Shown: piece by piece, positions 1 through 7,417 of the stretch
How positions within the stretch are numbered: position 1 is the first letter of the stretch
How the letters are laid out: the number at the start of each line of letters is the position of its first letter
From: JAFAGX01 sp035501575
GTDB taxonomy: Bacteria; Acidobacteriota; Terriglobia; Terriglobales; Acidobacteriaceae
NCBI GenBank assembly: GCA_035501575.1
Contig: DATJVZ010000144.1
Span: 1-12,515, forward strand
Direction: 5' to 3'
Length of the DNA stretch: 12,515 bases
Position numbers and translations under genes: made by a program
Notes under the pieces: model-generated
The model's database searches: none
Told to the model about the DNA's origin: nothing
The model's input: only the letters and a program-made list of their open reading frames with translations

Positions 1-17
1 GCCGTAACGTGTCATCT

Positions 18-34
18 CGGGCCTAAGAGGCCCG
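18..34. repeat. Short perfect hairpin (7-bp stem)
   Basis: CGGGCCT and AGGCCCG form a perfect 7-bp stem around a three-base AAG loop. Neither side is followed by a clear T run, so a Rho-independent terminator is possible but not shown. The genes to the left lie outside the window, so its role cannot be judged. Confidence 0.4.
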
Positions 35-263
35 CGAAAACTCATGAAAATCAGTGTGAACGCTGAGCAGGCCTCGAAACGCTTAATGCAGGAGCCGACC
101 CGCCTACACTCGAGGGAAGGCCGAAGCTGAGGGCAGAAGACGAGCGACCAAGCCCCATCAGACCTGCCGGGGTATTGGCGACGGCATGCAGGCAAAGGTG
201 ACCGGAAGCAACACGGGAAGCCCCAGCGGTGATCGTGCATGCGATCAACTGGCAACTCGCAAG

Positions 264-303
264 AGCCAGGCCGCGGACTGGGGTTCCCTGTCCTGGCCCG
301 GCT
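264..303 (-). terminator. Long imperfect hairpin, likely 3' end of the minus-strand unit
   Basis: Positions 264-272 pair with 295-303 over nine bases. The single A-C mismatch on the plus strand becomes a G-U wobble in minus-strand RNA, so the stem is continuous there. Inside it, GGAC pairs with GTCC and GGG with CCC around a three-base loop. The structure begins 24 bases after the stop codon of the 528-residue gene. It has no U tract, so it may act as an RNA 3' stabiliser or a Rho-assisted stop rather than a classical intrinsic terminator. Confidence 0.45.
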
Positions 304-327
304 ATGAGTTGGGTAGCCAACGCGGCT

Positions 328-1914
328 TCAGCGTGTCCTTTCCCACATCTGATCTCCGTTGGAAAATGTTTGAGCCAGACGGTAATGTTCGTGAAGATAC
401 TGTCGTATGGGTGCGAGATGGTTGCCCTCGGGGTGACGAGCGGCGTCCTTCTCGCGATCCAGGCCGATATACCAACTTACGAACCGCACCTGAAACTTTT
501 GTAGCGCTTCAATGGCGTCCTGCACCTCCTCCGGCCTGGTGTAATCCGTAGGCCGAAGGAAGGCAACTCGCGCAGCATTGCGCAACCTAAGTGTAAAGGC
601 AATCTGATGGTCGCCGAAAAAGTACTCCGCTGGGCGAGTGCGCTCCGAGACCCATTTGTGTTTATCGTAAAGCAGCGGATCGAAGAAAGCGGTACGTCCG
701 GTGGGCAGATCCAGAAAGGCTTTCGAGCGAAGCTGCGTAACCAGAGGTCGAGTAATCCCCATGATCAAGACCGTCGCCCACAGGAGCCGCAACCCGCCCT
801 GCCAGAATTTAGCCAAGGCATTAAGGAACCAAACCAGGAGGACAAAGGCCGGTGGTGATACGGCATACAAGCGGGTGTACGCCGGGGCGGAGATGATCGA
901 AAAGAAGAGAAACAATCCCGTCAGGTTGATCAGCATCAATCGTTTCCACTGTTGGTCAACGGCGGGACCCGACCTACGGACATAGCACACAAAAACCAGG
1001 ACGTAGATCAGCGGGATAAGCAGGTGGATCAGAGTAAACGCAGGTCCGTCCGGCCACGTGGTCCAATTATGAAGTTGAGGTCGTCCCGTCAGGTAGACCC
1101 TGCGATTGTTGAACCAATCGGCCGGATAGTACCTCACAACGAACACCACCGTGAAGTAGAAAATACGTTTCAGGCCGACCTTCCAAACAAAATAGGCAAG
1201 ACACGCCGTTAACGTGGCTAGGAAGCTAACGAGTAAGGCCACTTCCTTCGCAAGCAGCAAAGCCCTAGGCGTTTTCTCCACCCGGTGTTCCCACAGGAGA
1301 AAGACCGCAAAACCAACCACGCACAGCGCCACGGACTGAGTGAAGAAGGTTGCTACACCCAATAGAACGCCTGCCCCGATGAGGCGAGCCAAGCTACGCT
1401 TTTCCAGCACCACCGCAAGCGCTGCCGTGGTGCCTACGGTGCTGTACCAATGGTGTGAGGCGTCGAGCCAACTGGAGAATGGCAGGGTCACAAAAAGCAG
1501 CCCTGTCAAAAGAGACGGCGCCAGGGGCATGACCTTCGTGGAGACGACAACGATCAACCACACCAGGGATGTTCCCAGGACGATAAGCATCGCCTGCGGT
1601 ATCCACGCCCGCACTCCGAATAACCTGAAGAGTGCCAGGTACGTCACGTCGGTGCCGGGCAGAGTGAAATGATCGTAGTCGCGATAGATTATTTCTCCCG
1701 CCAACATCCGGGCGCCGTTGTTCAGGTAAATCCCTTGGTCGCCGGTTGCCAGACGCGGCGTAGAGGGAAGAACGAAGACTTGCAGATAAAGGAAGAGACC
1801 GGACAATAAAATAGCTAGAGTCAACCCGCCCTGCTTCGACGTCGGAGCGGAATCTAGCGCCTCAACGGGCCGGCTGCGCCCTCTCGTCAGTTGATCTTGC
1901 CGCAATTCTGGCAT
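328..1914 (-). CDS. Polytopic membrane glycosyltransferase-like protein (GT39/GT83-type fold)
   Basis: This 528-residue protein has about ten hydrophobic membrane segments between residues 30 and 395 and a soluble C-terminal portion from about 400. After the first membrane segment it has an acidic motif, D59-Q60-G61-I-Y, then a tract with R78-D79-Y80-D81 and LPG (85-87). This matches the first periplasmic loop of lipid-phosphate-sugar-dependent transferases of the ArnT/PMT (GT-C) type, where an early Asp is catalytic. A HHWYS stretch (154-158) lies in a later loop. By family analogy it would move a sugar from a polyprenyl-phosphate donor onto an envelope acceptor outside the inner membrane; the substrate is unknown. 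It starts 9 bases after the stop of the upstream membrane protein and has no good ribosome binding site close to the ATG (a GGAGGT lies about 19 bases upstream), which suggests translational coupling. Assignment to GT-C is fairly firm; the exact family is not. Confidence 0.8.
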   Translation of the reverse strand: MPELRQDQLTRGRSRPVEALDSAPTSKQGGLTLAILLSGLFLYLQVFVLPSTPRLATGDQGIYLNNGARMLAGEIIYRDYDHFTLPGTDVTYLALFRLFGVRAWIPQAMLIVLGTSLVWLIVVVSTKVMPLAPSLLTGLLFVTLPFSSWLDASHHWYSTVGTTAALAVVLEKRSLARLIGAGVLLGVATFFTQSVALCVVGFAVFLLWEHRVEKTPRALLLAKEVALLVSFLATLTACLAYFVWKVGLKRIFYFTVVFVVRYYPADWFNNRRVYLTGRPQLHNWTTWPDGPAFTLIHLLIPLIYVLVFVCYVRRSGPAVDQQWKRLMLINLTGLFLFFSIISAPAYTRLYAVSPPAFVLLVWFLNALAKFWQGGLRLLWATVLIMGITRPLVTQLRSKAFLDLPTGRTAFFDPLLYDKHKWVSERTRPAEYFFGDHQIAFTLRLRNAARVAFLRPTDYTRPEEVQDAIEALQKFQVRFVSWYIGLDREKDAARHPEGNHLAPIRQYLHEHYRLAQTFSNGDQMWERTR

Positions 1915-1923
1915 GTTGACCCG

Positions 1924-4176
1924 TTAGGGAACGACCTCCATTCTCGACAACGCGGTTAACCCGAGCGCTCGTCCGCAGTCCGTCGCATAAATCACATTCC
2001 TCGAATCGGCCGTCCACGCCCCAGTGATGGAATTGCACTCGGTGTTTGTGAGCTGGCGCTGTTCGTGCGTGCGCAGATTCAGGACCCAGAGTTGCCAAGC
2101 TCCCCGCTCCTGACAGCTAAATGCCATCCATTGATCATCCGGCGAAACGGCTGGGTACCGCGCTGAACAGGTCACTGCGATTACGGGAGTGACGTTCTCG
2201 GCTTGCGGATCTGCCTTGTAAAGCCGGAACCTTCCCCCCTGCTCAGAGCTAAGAATGATTTGATCGTCGGGGGAAAATGCAGCCTCGTGCACGTCATATT
2301 CTACCCCCGCAAGTTCCCGTTCCGGGCCGGATGGGGCAGTTTGTGCGGGCTCCCTCCGACGAACCCACAAGCTACCACGCCCCTGTATCTCGCGGATGAA
2401 GGCTAATAGCTCACCCTTGGGCGAGACGGCTGGTTGCTCTGCGTCGACAGCCTCGACGGTGAGTGGTGGGTTATCCGTAATCGGGCTTGTAGAATCGAAA
2501 CCTACGATCTGCGATCCGCGGTTCGTCGCCATCTCCGCCCACCCTTTGCGACCGTTCTTGGTGACCGCGGGATGGAACCAATCAACCCCGGTGCCATAGG
2601 TTGTGATTGAGCCCGCATGAAGTTTATGAACAGCATACCTGTCTCGCACAAGAGGGCTGAACCGCGGGACTAAGGCATCGAAAAACAGGCTCTCCGAACC
2701 TACGGCAGGATCGGCTGCAATGGCGGAGCCAACGACCGTAACCACTCGGGTTCTGTAATTGTCGAACTGCCCTCTCAAGTGTCGGCGATTCAAGAGGAAG
2801 CCGCCGATCGCCAAGGCAACGAATCCCAGCGCCATCGCCAGCGAGAAAGAAGTTCGCCAGGAACGGCCTAAGGGTTCTCCGGAACTGAAAATCAGAATCC
2901 ACAGCAGTACCGCTCCCAGCAGGATCATGAAGCACAAACGCGGGAAAAAGAGCAGACTAGTCCAGCCGGTGGGGTTCATTTCATATAGGCGGTTGTAGGG
3001 TAGACAAACTAGCGCATAAAGAACAACAACAAGGCCTGTGCACACCGTTTTCTGATGCATGACCAAGTAATCCACGAAGAGAGCGACGGTCAGGATTAGA
3101 GCCAGGAAATGGAAAGGAAATGGTTGCGAAGAAAGCAACAATAGCAGAAACAAGTAAGTAGCCCATTCCAGTTTCTGTCCAGATTGGTTCTTACGGTTGC
3201 AGCCGATTGCCCACAAGAAGACAGCCAAGAAAAAAGCGTAGGTCAGCGACTGAAGCAAGGCATACAGGAACGGTAGGTGGGCCACGGGTGTTGGGTTCAG
3301 TTCCGGTTCCGCAATGAACAACCTTCGAAGCAGAGCATTCAGGGAATCCCATTGCACGTCATAGGGATCGCCGACTTCTCCTCGTAGACCCGAAGGAAGA
3401 ACGTCGCGCACGTAGGCAAGGCATGCCTCCACTCCAAAGAGATAGGTGGAAAGGGCTGCTGCACTTGCCGCGCCCACAGCGAGGCCCCAAGCAGCACGCC
3501 AATGCCTCTTGATCAGGAAGAACAGCAGGAAAAACGCCGGATATATGCTTATGGCGGCCGCAATCGCCAGCACGACGCCGGACCAGAACCGCCAATCTCT
3601 GAAATAGAGCCAAGCGGCCACAGCCAGCAAGAACAAGAGGATCGCGTGCACTTGCCCGAGGCGGAAATTGCTCGCGAGAGGAGCAATGGAGAGAAACGTT
3701 AACAGGCCGACGGTTCGCCAGGTTAATCGCGTGATCCGCTTCACAGCTGCCATGGCTCCGACCAGGAACCCTAGACTGATAACCAGCCAGCAGCGACTCG
3801 CCTGCAACGGGGACAGCGAAGACAGAGGCCAGACCAACAGGGCGGAAACTAGGGTCGAAGGTATGAATGCGACGAGAGGGCGCTCAATCCCCCGATGATC
3901 CTTTTGGCGCTGAAACCACATCCAGTCATAGACTCGCTCGACCGGATATCCTTCGTGATAGAGTCTGGCAACCAGGTAGTAGTTCGGGAAATCCGGATCC
4001 AGGTGGCTCCAGGCCGGCAGGAATCCCTTTACTGCGAACAAGAGGATTAACAACGACAGCAGCGATGTCTCGGCCCACTTCTTTCCACCCCAGCGGCGGA
4101 GGAATGCGGAAGTCCGCGCGGACGAATGCGCAATGGCAGCAGGTTCCGTGGCCGCAATTCTTGCTCGCATGTCCAT
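1924..4176 (-). CDS. GT87/DUF2029-like membrane glycosyltransferase fused to a TolB/PD40-like beta-propeller
   Basis: This 750-residue protein has two parts. Residues about 35-465 hold ten or more membrane helices with GT87 (DUF2029) hallmarks: an acidic DPDFPNYY motif (60-67) after the first helix, YDWMWFQRQ (83-91), a GQVHAILL motif (174-181) and an AAAISIYPAFFLL helix (206-218). Residues about 575-745 hold PD40/WD40-like blades, with SP(K/D)(G/D) motifs near 585, 635 and 678, each followed by a hydrophobic strand ending in F or S. GT87 enzymes move mannose or arabinose from polyprenyl-phosphate donors. The propeller would face the periplasm and might bind glycan or protein. Two start codons lie in frame (4176 and 4170); an AAGGAG at 4190-4195 is 13 bases from the first and 19 from the second, so the first is more likely. 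The downstream transferase follows after 9 bases, making a two-gene unit. The domain fusion is the unusual point. Confidence 0.85.
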   Translation of the reverse strand: MDMRARIAATEPAAIAHSSARTSAFLRRWGGKKWAETSLLSLLILLFAVKGFLPAWSHLDPDFPNYYLVARLYHEGYPVERVYDWMWFQRQKDHRGIERPLVAFIPSTLVSALLVWPLSSLSPLQASRCWLVISLGFLVGAMAAVKRITRLTWRTVGLLTFLSIAPLASNFRLGQVHAILLFLLAVAAWLYFRDWRFWSGVVLAIAAAISIYPAFFLLFFLIKRHWRAAWGLAVGAASAAALSTYLFGVEACLAYVRDVLPSGLRGEVGDPYDVQWDSLNALLRRLFIAEPELNPTPVAHLPFLYALLQSLTYAFFLAVFLWAIGCNRKNQSGQKLEWATYLFLLLLLSSQPFPFHFLALILTVALFVDYLVMHQKTVCTGLVVVLYALVCLPYNRLYEMNPTGWTSLLFFPRLCFMILLGAVLLWILIFSSGEPLGRSWRTSFSLAMALGFVALAIGGFLLNRRHLRGQFDNYRTRVVTVVGSAIAADPAVGSESLFFDALVPRFSPLVRDRYAVHKLHAGSITTYGTGVDWFHPAVTKNGRKGWAEMATNRGSQIVGFDSTSPITDNPPLTVEAVDAEQPAVSPKGELLAFIREIQGRGSLWVRRREPAQTAPSGPERELAGVEYDVHEAAFSPDDQIILSSEQGGRFRLYKADPQAENVTPVIAVTCSARYPAVSPDDQWMAFSCQERGAWQLWVLNLRTHEQRQLTNTECNSITGAWTADSRNVIYATDCGRALGLTALSRMEVVP

Positions 4177-4356
4177 GGGATGACTAATTCTCCTTGGGCG
4201 GTCACTCGCCTGGACTCAATCTGCGGGGTGACTGACCCAGATAAGACCTCCCGCCCGTCTACTTCACCGAAGATCTTATTTATCCCGGGGATTTCATTCA
4301 ACGGCGGCCGCGAAACAGCATGGCAGCTTTTCTCCTGATTTCGCGCATTAAGGAAT

Positions 4357-4364
4357 AAGGGAGG
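4357..4364 (+). promoter_or_regulatory. Strong Shine-Dalgarno ahead of the mini-ORF
   Basis: AAGGGAGG lies 6 bases before an ATG at 4371 in an otherwise non-coding region. Match and spacing are near ideal, better than those of several real genes in this window, yet the frame ends after seven residues. Confidence 0.45.
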
Positions 4365-4370
4365 ATGTCT

Positions 4371-4394
4371 ATGAAACGGTGGACAGGCGTTTGA
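4371..4394 (+). CDS. Seven-residue mini-ORF, leader-peptide candidate
   Basis: The frame encodes MKRWTGV and a TGA stop; an in-frame ATG at 4365 would add two residues. It has a strong ribosome binding site and lies about 180 bases upstream of the secreted SnoaL-like gene, with small hairpins between them, an arrangement seen in upstream leader peptides. No run of one amino-acid codon is present, so classical amino-acid attenuation is not indicated. It may equally be the intact start of a gene destroyed by a nonsense mutation, because the frame continues open for about 60 codons after the TGA. Confidence 0.22.
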   Translation: MKRWTGV

Positions 4395-4523
4395 ACCGCA
4401 GTTGGTAGGTTAGGCGTCAGAACGCTAGAAAACCTCATAGGTTTGAAAATCTTTTCGGACGAGCACCGTGAAAGCGGCGGCGGTTTGTGTTTCGCACATC
4501 TCTCAAACTATCAAACTGTCAAT

Positions 4524-4543
4524 CAACCAACCAACCAACCAAC
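4524..4543 (+). repeat. Tetranucleotide tandem repeat, five CAAC units
   Basis: Five perfect CAAC units lie about 34 bases before the ATG of the secreted SnoaL-like gene, preceded by two TCAAACT-like units. The tract is probably in the 5' untranslated leader. Such tetranucleotide tracts can change length by slippage, and C/A-rich leaders are unstructured and can favour ribosome loading. Whether either applies here is unknown. Confidence 0.7.
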
Positions 4544-4564
4544 TGCCGATATGACCAGCCCGGC

Positions 4565-4571
4565 AGGGAGG
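4565..4571 (+). promoter_or_regulatory. Ribosome binding site deciding the SnoaL-like start
   Basis: AGGGAGG ends 5 bases before the ATG at 4577. It selects this start over an upstream in-frame ATG at 4487, which would add 30 residues ahead of an otherwise clear signal peptide. Confidence 0.8.
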
Positions 4572-4576
4572 CAACA

Positions 4577-5209
4577 ATGAAACTACATAGGATCGTGGTT
4601 CTGTTTGGCATGGCGACCTTGGGAGGCATGTTGATGGGTGCTGACGACGCTGCGACGACAATTTCGACAGAAGCCCAGGTGGCACAGTTGGAACAACTAC
4701 ATGCCGCGTTCCATCGTGCCGCATCAGTACGCAACATCGTGACTGGCGACTCTCAAGAGGTAATCGATCAGCGCATCCGTCAAATTCTGTCGCTCTGGAC
4801 AAAGGATGCGGTGTTGAAATTAAACACCGGCTCTCCCTTCGATGGGTACTACATCGGCAGGGGAACCCAGGGTGACTCATCCACTTGTCCGATGCCTTCC
4901 AATAACCCAGCCAATCAAGGTACTCTGTGCACCTTGTACACCTACGTAGCTGGGTCATTTCAATCCGAAAATAAGTTTATCTCGCTCACGTCGGCTTTTA
5001 AACGACATTTCAATATCATCGGGAATACTGCTCGATTCTACTTCGAGTGTCACTACTTCGACGTAGACTCCAGTATGGGACCCCCACCTTGGACTGCGGT
5101 AAGTCACGTTGCTCTTACTGGAACGGCCATCAAAGTCAATGGCCAGTGGAAATTCTGGCATGCGACGGCACCAAAGGTCGGAGTCCCGGCCCCGGGTTCT
5201 GCGTACTAG
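4577..5209 (+). CDS. Secreted SnoaL/NTF2-like domain protein
   Basis: This is a 210-residue protein. Residues 1-22 form a signal peptide: MKLHR, a hydrophobic core, then likely cleavage near MGADDA. The mature part starts with a helix (about 31-50, AQLEQLHAAFHRAA) and a second helical stretch ending in IRQILSLWTKDAVL (67-80). It then has strand-rich sequence with the pattern typical of SnoaL-like cone folds, including the closing strand VNGQWKFWHATA (187-198). Proteins of this fold either bind small ligands or act as small isomerases or hydrolases; no specific catalytic residues can be assigned. Between the helices and the sheet is an insertion with Cys104 and Cys118 (CPMP...TLC), which could form a disulfide outside the cytoplasm. 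The gene stands alone, divergent from the glycosyltransferase unit and convergent with the kinase pair. Its product is probably periplasmic. The fold call rests on sequence pattern only. Confidence 0.75.
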   Translation: MKLHRIVVLFGMATLGGMLMGADDAATTISTEAQVAQLEQLHAAFHRAASVRNIVTGDSQEVIDQRIRQILSLWTKDAVLKLNTGSPFDGYYIGRGTQGDSSTCPMPSNNPANQGTLCTLYTYVAGSFQSENKFISLTSAFKRHFNIIGNTARFYFECHYFDVDSSMGPPPWTAVSHVALTGTAIKVNGQWKFWHATAPKVGVPAPGSAY

Positions 5210-5226
5210 AGTATCGATACCGATGA

Positions 5227-5249
5227 GCGTTGGCCTCTGGGGTCAACGC
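5227..5249 (+). terminator. Possible terminator hairpin after the SnoaL-like gene
   Basis: GCGTTG (5227-5232) pairs with CAACGC (5244-5249) around an 11-base loop in which further GCC/GGG pairing is possible. It begins 17 bases after the stop codon and lies between two convergent genes. The following sequence has only a weak T content, so confidence is low. Confidence 0.3.
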
Positions 5250-5327
5250 TTGCGGTTAAGAGGAGCGGCACATGCCGATAAAAACCTCGCATGCTGAGCA
5301 ACCCCAGACGAAAACCCTTGGGAAATC

Positions 5328-6401
5328 TCATGCCCCCGTCTTTTCCTGGTGAGTCGCAATCAGATCTTGAAAGAAGCCAGCGGCAGCTGCCGGATCACTA
5401 CCGTACGCCAGATGATAGGTAGGTATCTGAGCCAGAGCATCGAGAACCTCTGTCCTTGGCGGTTTCCATCGATCGTCTTCTTTTAACGCAAAGCTTTCAA
5501 ACAATTGTCGGCAAGAGTCGACGTCGGTGAGTCGAACCAGCTGAGGCTCCGAGGCTGCTTCGCGTGCCAGAACCACACAGCAAATTGGGATTACCGCCCC
5601 CGTTCCCGACAAATCAAACCGTCGTCGGTCGAGACACTGATAATCTTGGTCACAATAGGAAAACCGCTGCGTCTCCCGCAGTTCGGGCAGAAACTCAAGC
5701 GTTTGCGGCCGAAAGGTAAAGGGGAAAAAGTCACCCCAGGCGCGCACCTTTCGATTTTCCATCTCCAGAAAGACTGCTTGGTCGGAGTGGAATTTGAGGC
5801 CGCTGCGAGCCGCCAAATAGCACGCGGTAGTTTTGCCCTGGTCCGGGGGGCCCATCACCAGAAGCGCATCCTTGCCGGAAGCCACGCATGCGGCGGAAAA
5901 CGACACGAGCCCCAGGGAACCGGCGGTCATGTAAAACAAGGTGTCCAAAAAGAAAACCGTGAACCCCAGTGCATCCTCGGCTAGTTCTCGAGCAAGGAAA
6001 GCGACCGCCTCCCGCTCGGCGAGATCGACGGCTACAAAATTTCTCTGTCCAAACTCAGCAAACCGCAGGCCAGCGTCGGAAAAGGCCGACCGTCGGGGCC
6101 AAGGGAGACACATTGCAGGGCAAGATTGGCTCACGATTCGCCAACGGAATTGCGTACGTTCTTTGCCTGAGTCTGGTTGAGGTGCAAAGAGTTCCACCGC
6201 GCGCTCGAGTATCCTCAAATCGTCGGTTTCCAGCCGTAATGTGCGCCCCATCACGGACAACGATACCGCGTATGGAGTTTGCGTAAAGCGGCGCAAGGGA
6301 TCTTGTCGTGGCGCATCCGCGCAAGGACTATTCTCCCCAAACAACACCGTAGACTTCGCTGTTGCGCGCTTCCGCGGGATCACCCTGCGGACGGCTTTCA
6401 T
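5328..6401 (-). CDS. Diverged HPr-kinase-like P-loop protein, second of the pair
   Basis: This 357-residue protein has an N-terminal domain with no recognised family (about 1-160) and an HPrK-like ATPase core from about 165. Its Walker A is G184-P-P-D-Q-G-K190-T191-T192, preceded by the strand DALLVM. The acidic motif after the next strand reads HSDQAVFL (205-212), so D207 is kept but the second Asp of the HPrK-type DD pair is Gln208. The His that HPrK enzymes carry before the P-loop is replaced (VSFSAACVA in place of LHCACVA in the neighbour). The lineup with the upstream kinase continues through RAWGDFFPF. It therefore looks like a paralogue that may bind ATP but have weak or no kinase activity, or a different acceptor. 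It overlaps the upstream kinase by ATGA, so the two are probably made in fixed ratio. GAGGA lies 10 bases before the ATG. The substrate is unknown. Confidence 0.72.
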   Translation of the reverse strand: MKAVRRVIPRKRATAKSTVLFGENSPCADAPRQDPLRRFTQTPYAVSLSVMGRTLRLETDDLRILERAVELFAPQPDSGKERTQFRWRIVSQSCPAMCLPWPRRSAFSDAGLRFAEFGQRNFVAVDLAEREAVAFLARELAEDALGFTVFFLDTLFYMTAGSLGLVSFSAACVASGKDALLVMGPPDQGKTTACYLAARSGLKFHSDQAVFLEMENRKVRAWGDFFPFTFRPQTLEFLPELRETQRFSYCDQDYQCLDRRRFDLSGTGAVIPICCVVLAREAASEPQLVRLTDVDSCRQLFESFALKEDDRWKPPRTEVLDALAQIPTYHLAYGSDPAAAAGFFQDLIATHQEKTGA

Positions 6402-7417
6402 ACTTCGATTGTCCTCGCCATTTTTCGGTGGTGACGCGAGCGGTTGTTCAAATGTTTCTCAAAACGCTCGGCAATCATCCCTGCGATTCGGTGCGGCGGA
6501 CCGGCATACCGCAAAAGCCAGCAGGGAAGTCCGACCAATTTTGCCAGTGTCTCAGACTGCTTCACCACCTCGTCCGGCGAAACGGCGATGAGATCTTTGT
6601 TTAGGCGACGCATGGCCTCCAGCGGTGAAACCCGGGTCATGCGAAATTCCGACTCGTGTTGCTGTTCGAGAAACATGACCACCCGTGGTCGACAACTTCG
6701 CATACGTTTGACAGTCAGATCTCTTTCGGGTTCAAGCCAAAAAACGGGTTCCCCCTTCTGCGACTGGGTCGGTTCGCAGTTGTGGATCTGTTGGAACCAG
6801 ACTCGAGCTTCGCCCCGCAATTTTAGTCGCGTAGGCAACCCCCACGCGTGTAGCTGGTTCCCGCGACGGGAACAAAAGGTACGATCATCGGAGAGGAACC
6901 CGAAGCCGGACTGCGAGAGCGCCGCTGCCAGAGTCGACTTTCCACTGCCCGAAGGTCCGGCCAGAAGAATTCCGTTCTCGCCCCGCGCAACACAGGCACA
7001 GTGCAATTCCGCAACTCCGACAGAAGGCGCCACAATCGTGAGCAAGATCGGGAAAATAACCGTCTTCCAGTAACTGAGGTCGGTTGCCATTCCCACGGTA
7101 AAGCGCCCGATCACGCGCCGCGTACGAAGATCAACCAACATCGAGCTGCCCGTATCAAAGCCGGCGAAAACCAGGTGGTCTAGTCCTCGAACGTAAGGCT
7201 TCGGCCAAGGGGGTTCTGCCGAGGTGGTGTTATCGATCCAGAATCGGATGGAAAAATCCACCGCAGGGGGTGGCGATTCGAGAGGTAGGAAGGTCTCGTT
7301 GGCGGCGTCGAGCAAAGCCCGGCAGTTCGTCGAAACGCTGCAAACCGCGCCTCCTGCCATGTAATGCTCACGCAAGGGGGTTTCGGCGTCCTTGCGGAGA
7401 AAATCTCCAATGCCCAT
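6398..7417 (-). CDS. HPr-kinase-like serine kinase, first of the pair
   Basis: This 339-residue protein resembles the C-terminal kinase domain of HPr kinase/phosphorylase and the HPrK-like kinases that modify lasso peptides. Visible residues are H139 in LHCACVA, then Walker A AGPSGSGKST (153-162) with K160 and S161, then the acidic pair S176-D177-D178 on the strand GFGFLSDD, and LHAWGLPTRLKLRGE (189-203), which sits where HPrK has its downstream signature. Spacing between these motifs matches classical HPrK closely. The first 125 residues are not the usual HPrK N-terminal domain. No HPr, PTS gene, PqqD-like protein or precursor peptide is adjacent, so the acceptor is unknown; a protein serine is inferred. 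It is the upstream gene of a two-gene unit and is followed by a paralogue with an ATGA overlap. The start is supported by AAGG just upstream, a modest site. It acts in the cytoplasm. Confidence 0.8.
   Translation of the reverse strand: MGIGDFLRKDAETPLREHYMAGGAVCSVSTNCRALLDAANETFLPLESPPPAVDFSIRFWIDNTTSAEPPWPKPYVRGLDHLVFAGFDTGSSMLVDLRTRRVIGRFTVGMATDLSYWKTVIFPILLTIVAPSVGVAELHCACVARGENGILLAGPSGSGKSTLAAALSQSGFGFLSDDRTFCSRRGNQLHAWGLPTRLKLRGEARVWFQQIHNCEPTQSQKGEPVFWLEPERDLTVKRMRSCRPRVVMFLEQQHESEFRMTRVSPLEAMRRLNKDLIAVSPDEVVKQSETLAKLVGLPCWLLRYAGPPHRIAGMIAERFEKHLNNRSRHHRKMARTIEV

Larger units (their letters stand above)
1..327. other. Gap downstream of the membrane glycosyltransferase unit
   Basis: No convincing gene was found here. 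The open frames on both strands have compositions typical of chance frames and resemble no family I know. The stretch contains a short perfect hairpin near its left end and a long structured hairpin close to the stop codon of the neighbouring minus-strand gene; both are listed separately. Confidence 0.5.
4177..4576. other. Divergent intergenic region with leader-like elements
   Basis: This 400-base stretch separates the minus-strand glycosyltransferase unit from the plus-strand secreted protein and should hold both promoters. I saw no convincing sigma-70 promoter by eye. It contains a mini-ORF with a strong ribosome binding site (4371-4394), a 6-bp hairpin AAACCT/AGGTTT (4430-4444) followed by GAAAA/TTTTC, and a CAAC repeat (4524-4543). 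The mini-ORF frame stays open after its TGA up to about 4580, which could mean a decayed gene rather than a leader peptide. Confidence 0.5.

Noticed and set aside
4485..4514. Possible promoter TTGTGT ... 18 bases ... TATCAA before the SnoaL-like gene
   Set aside because: Only 3/6 and 4/6 matches to the sigma-70 boxes; not strong enough to annotate.
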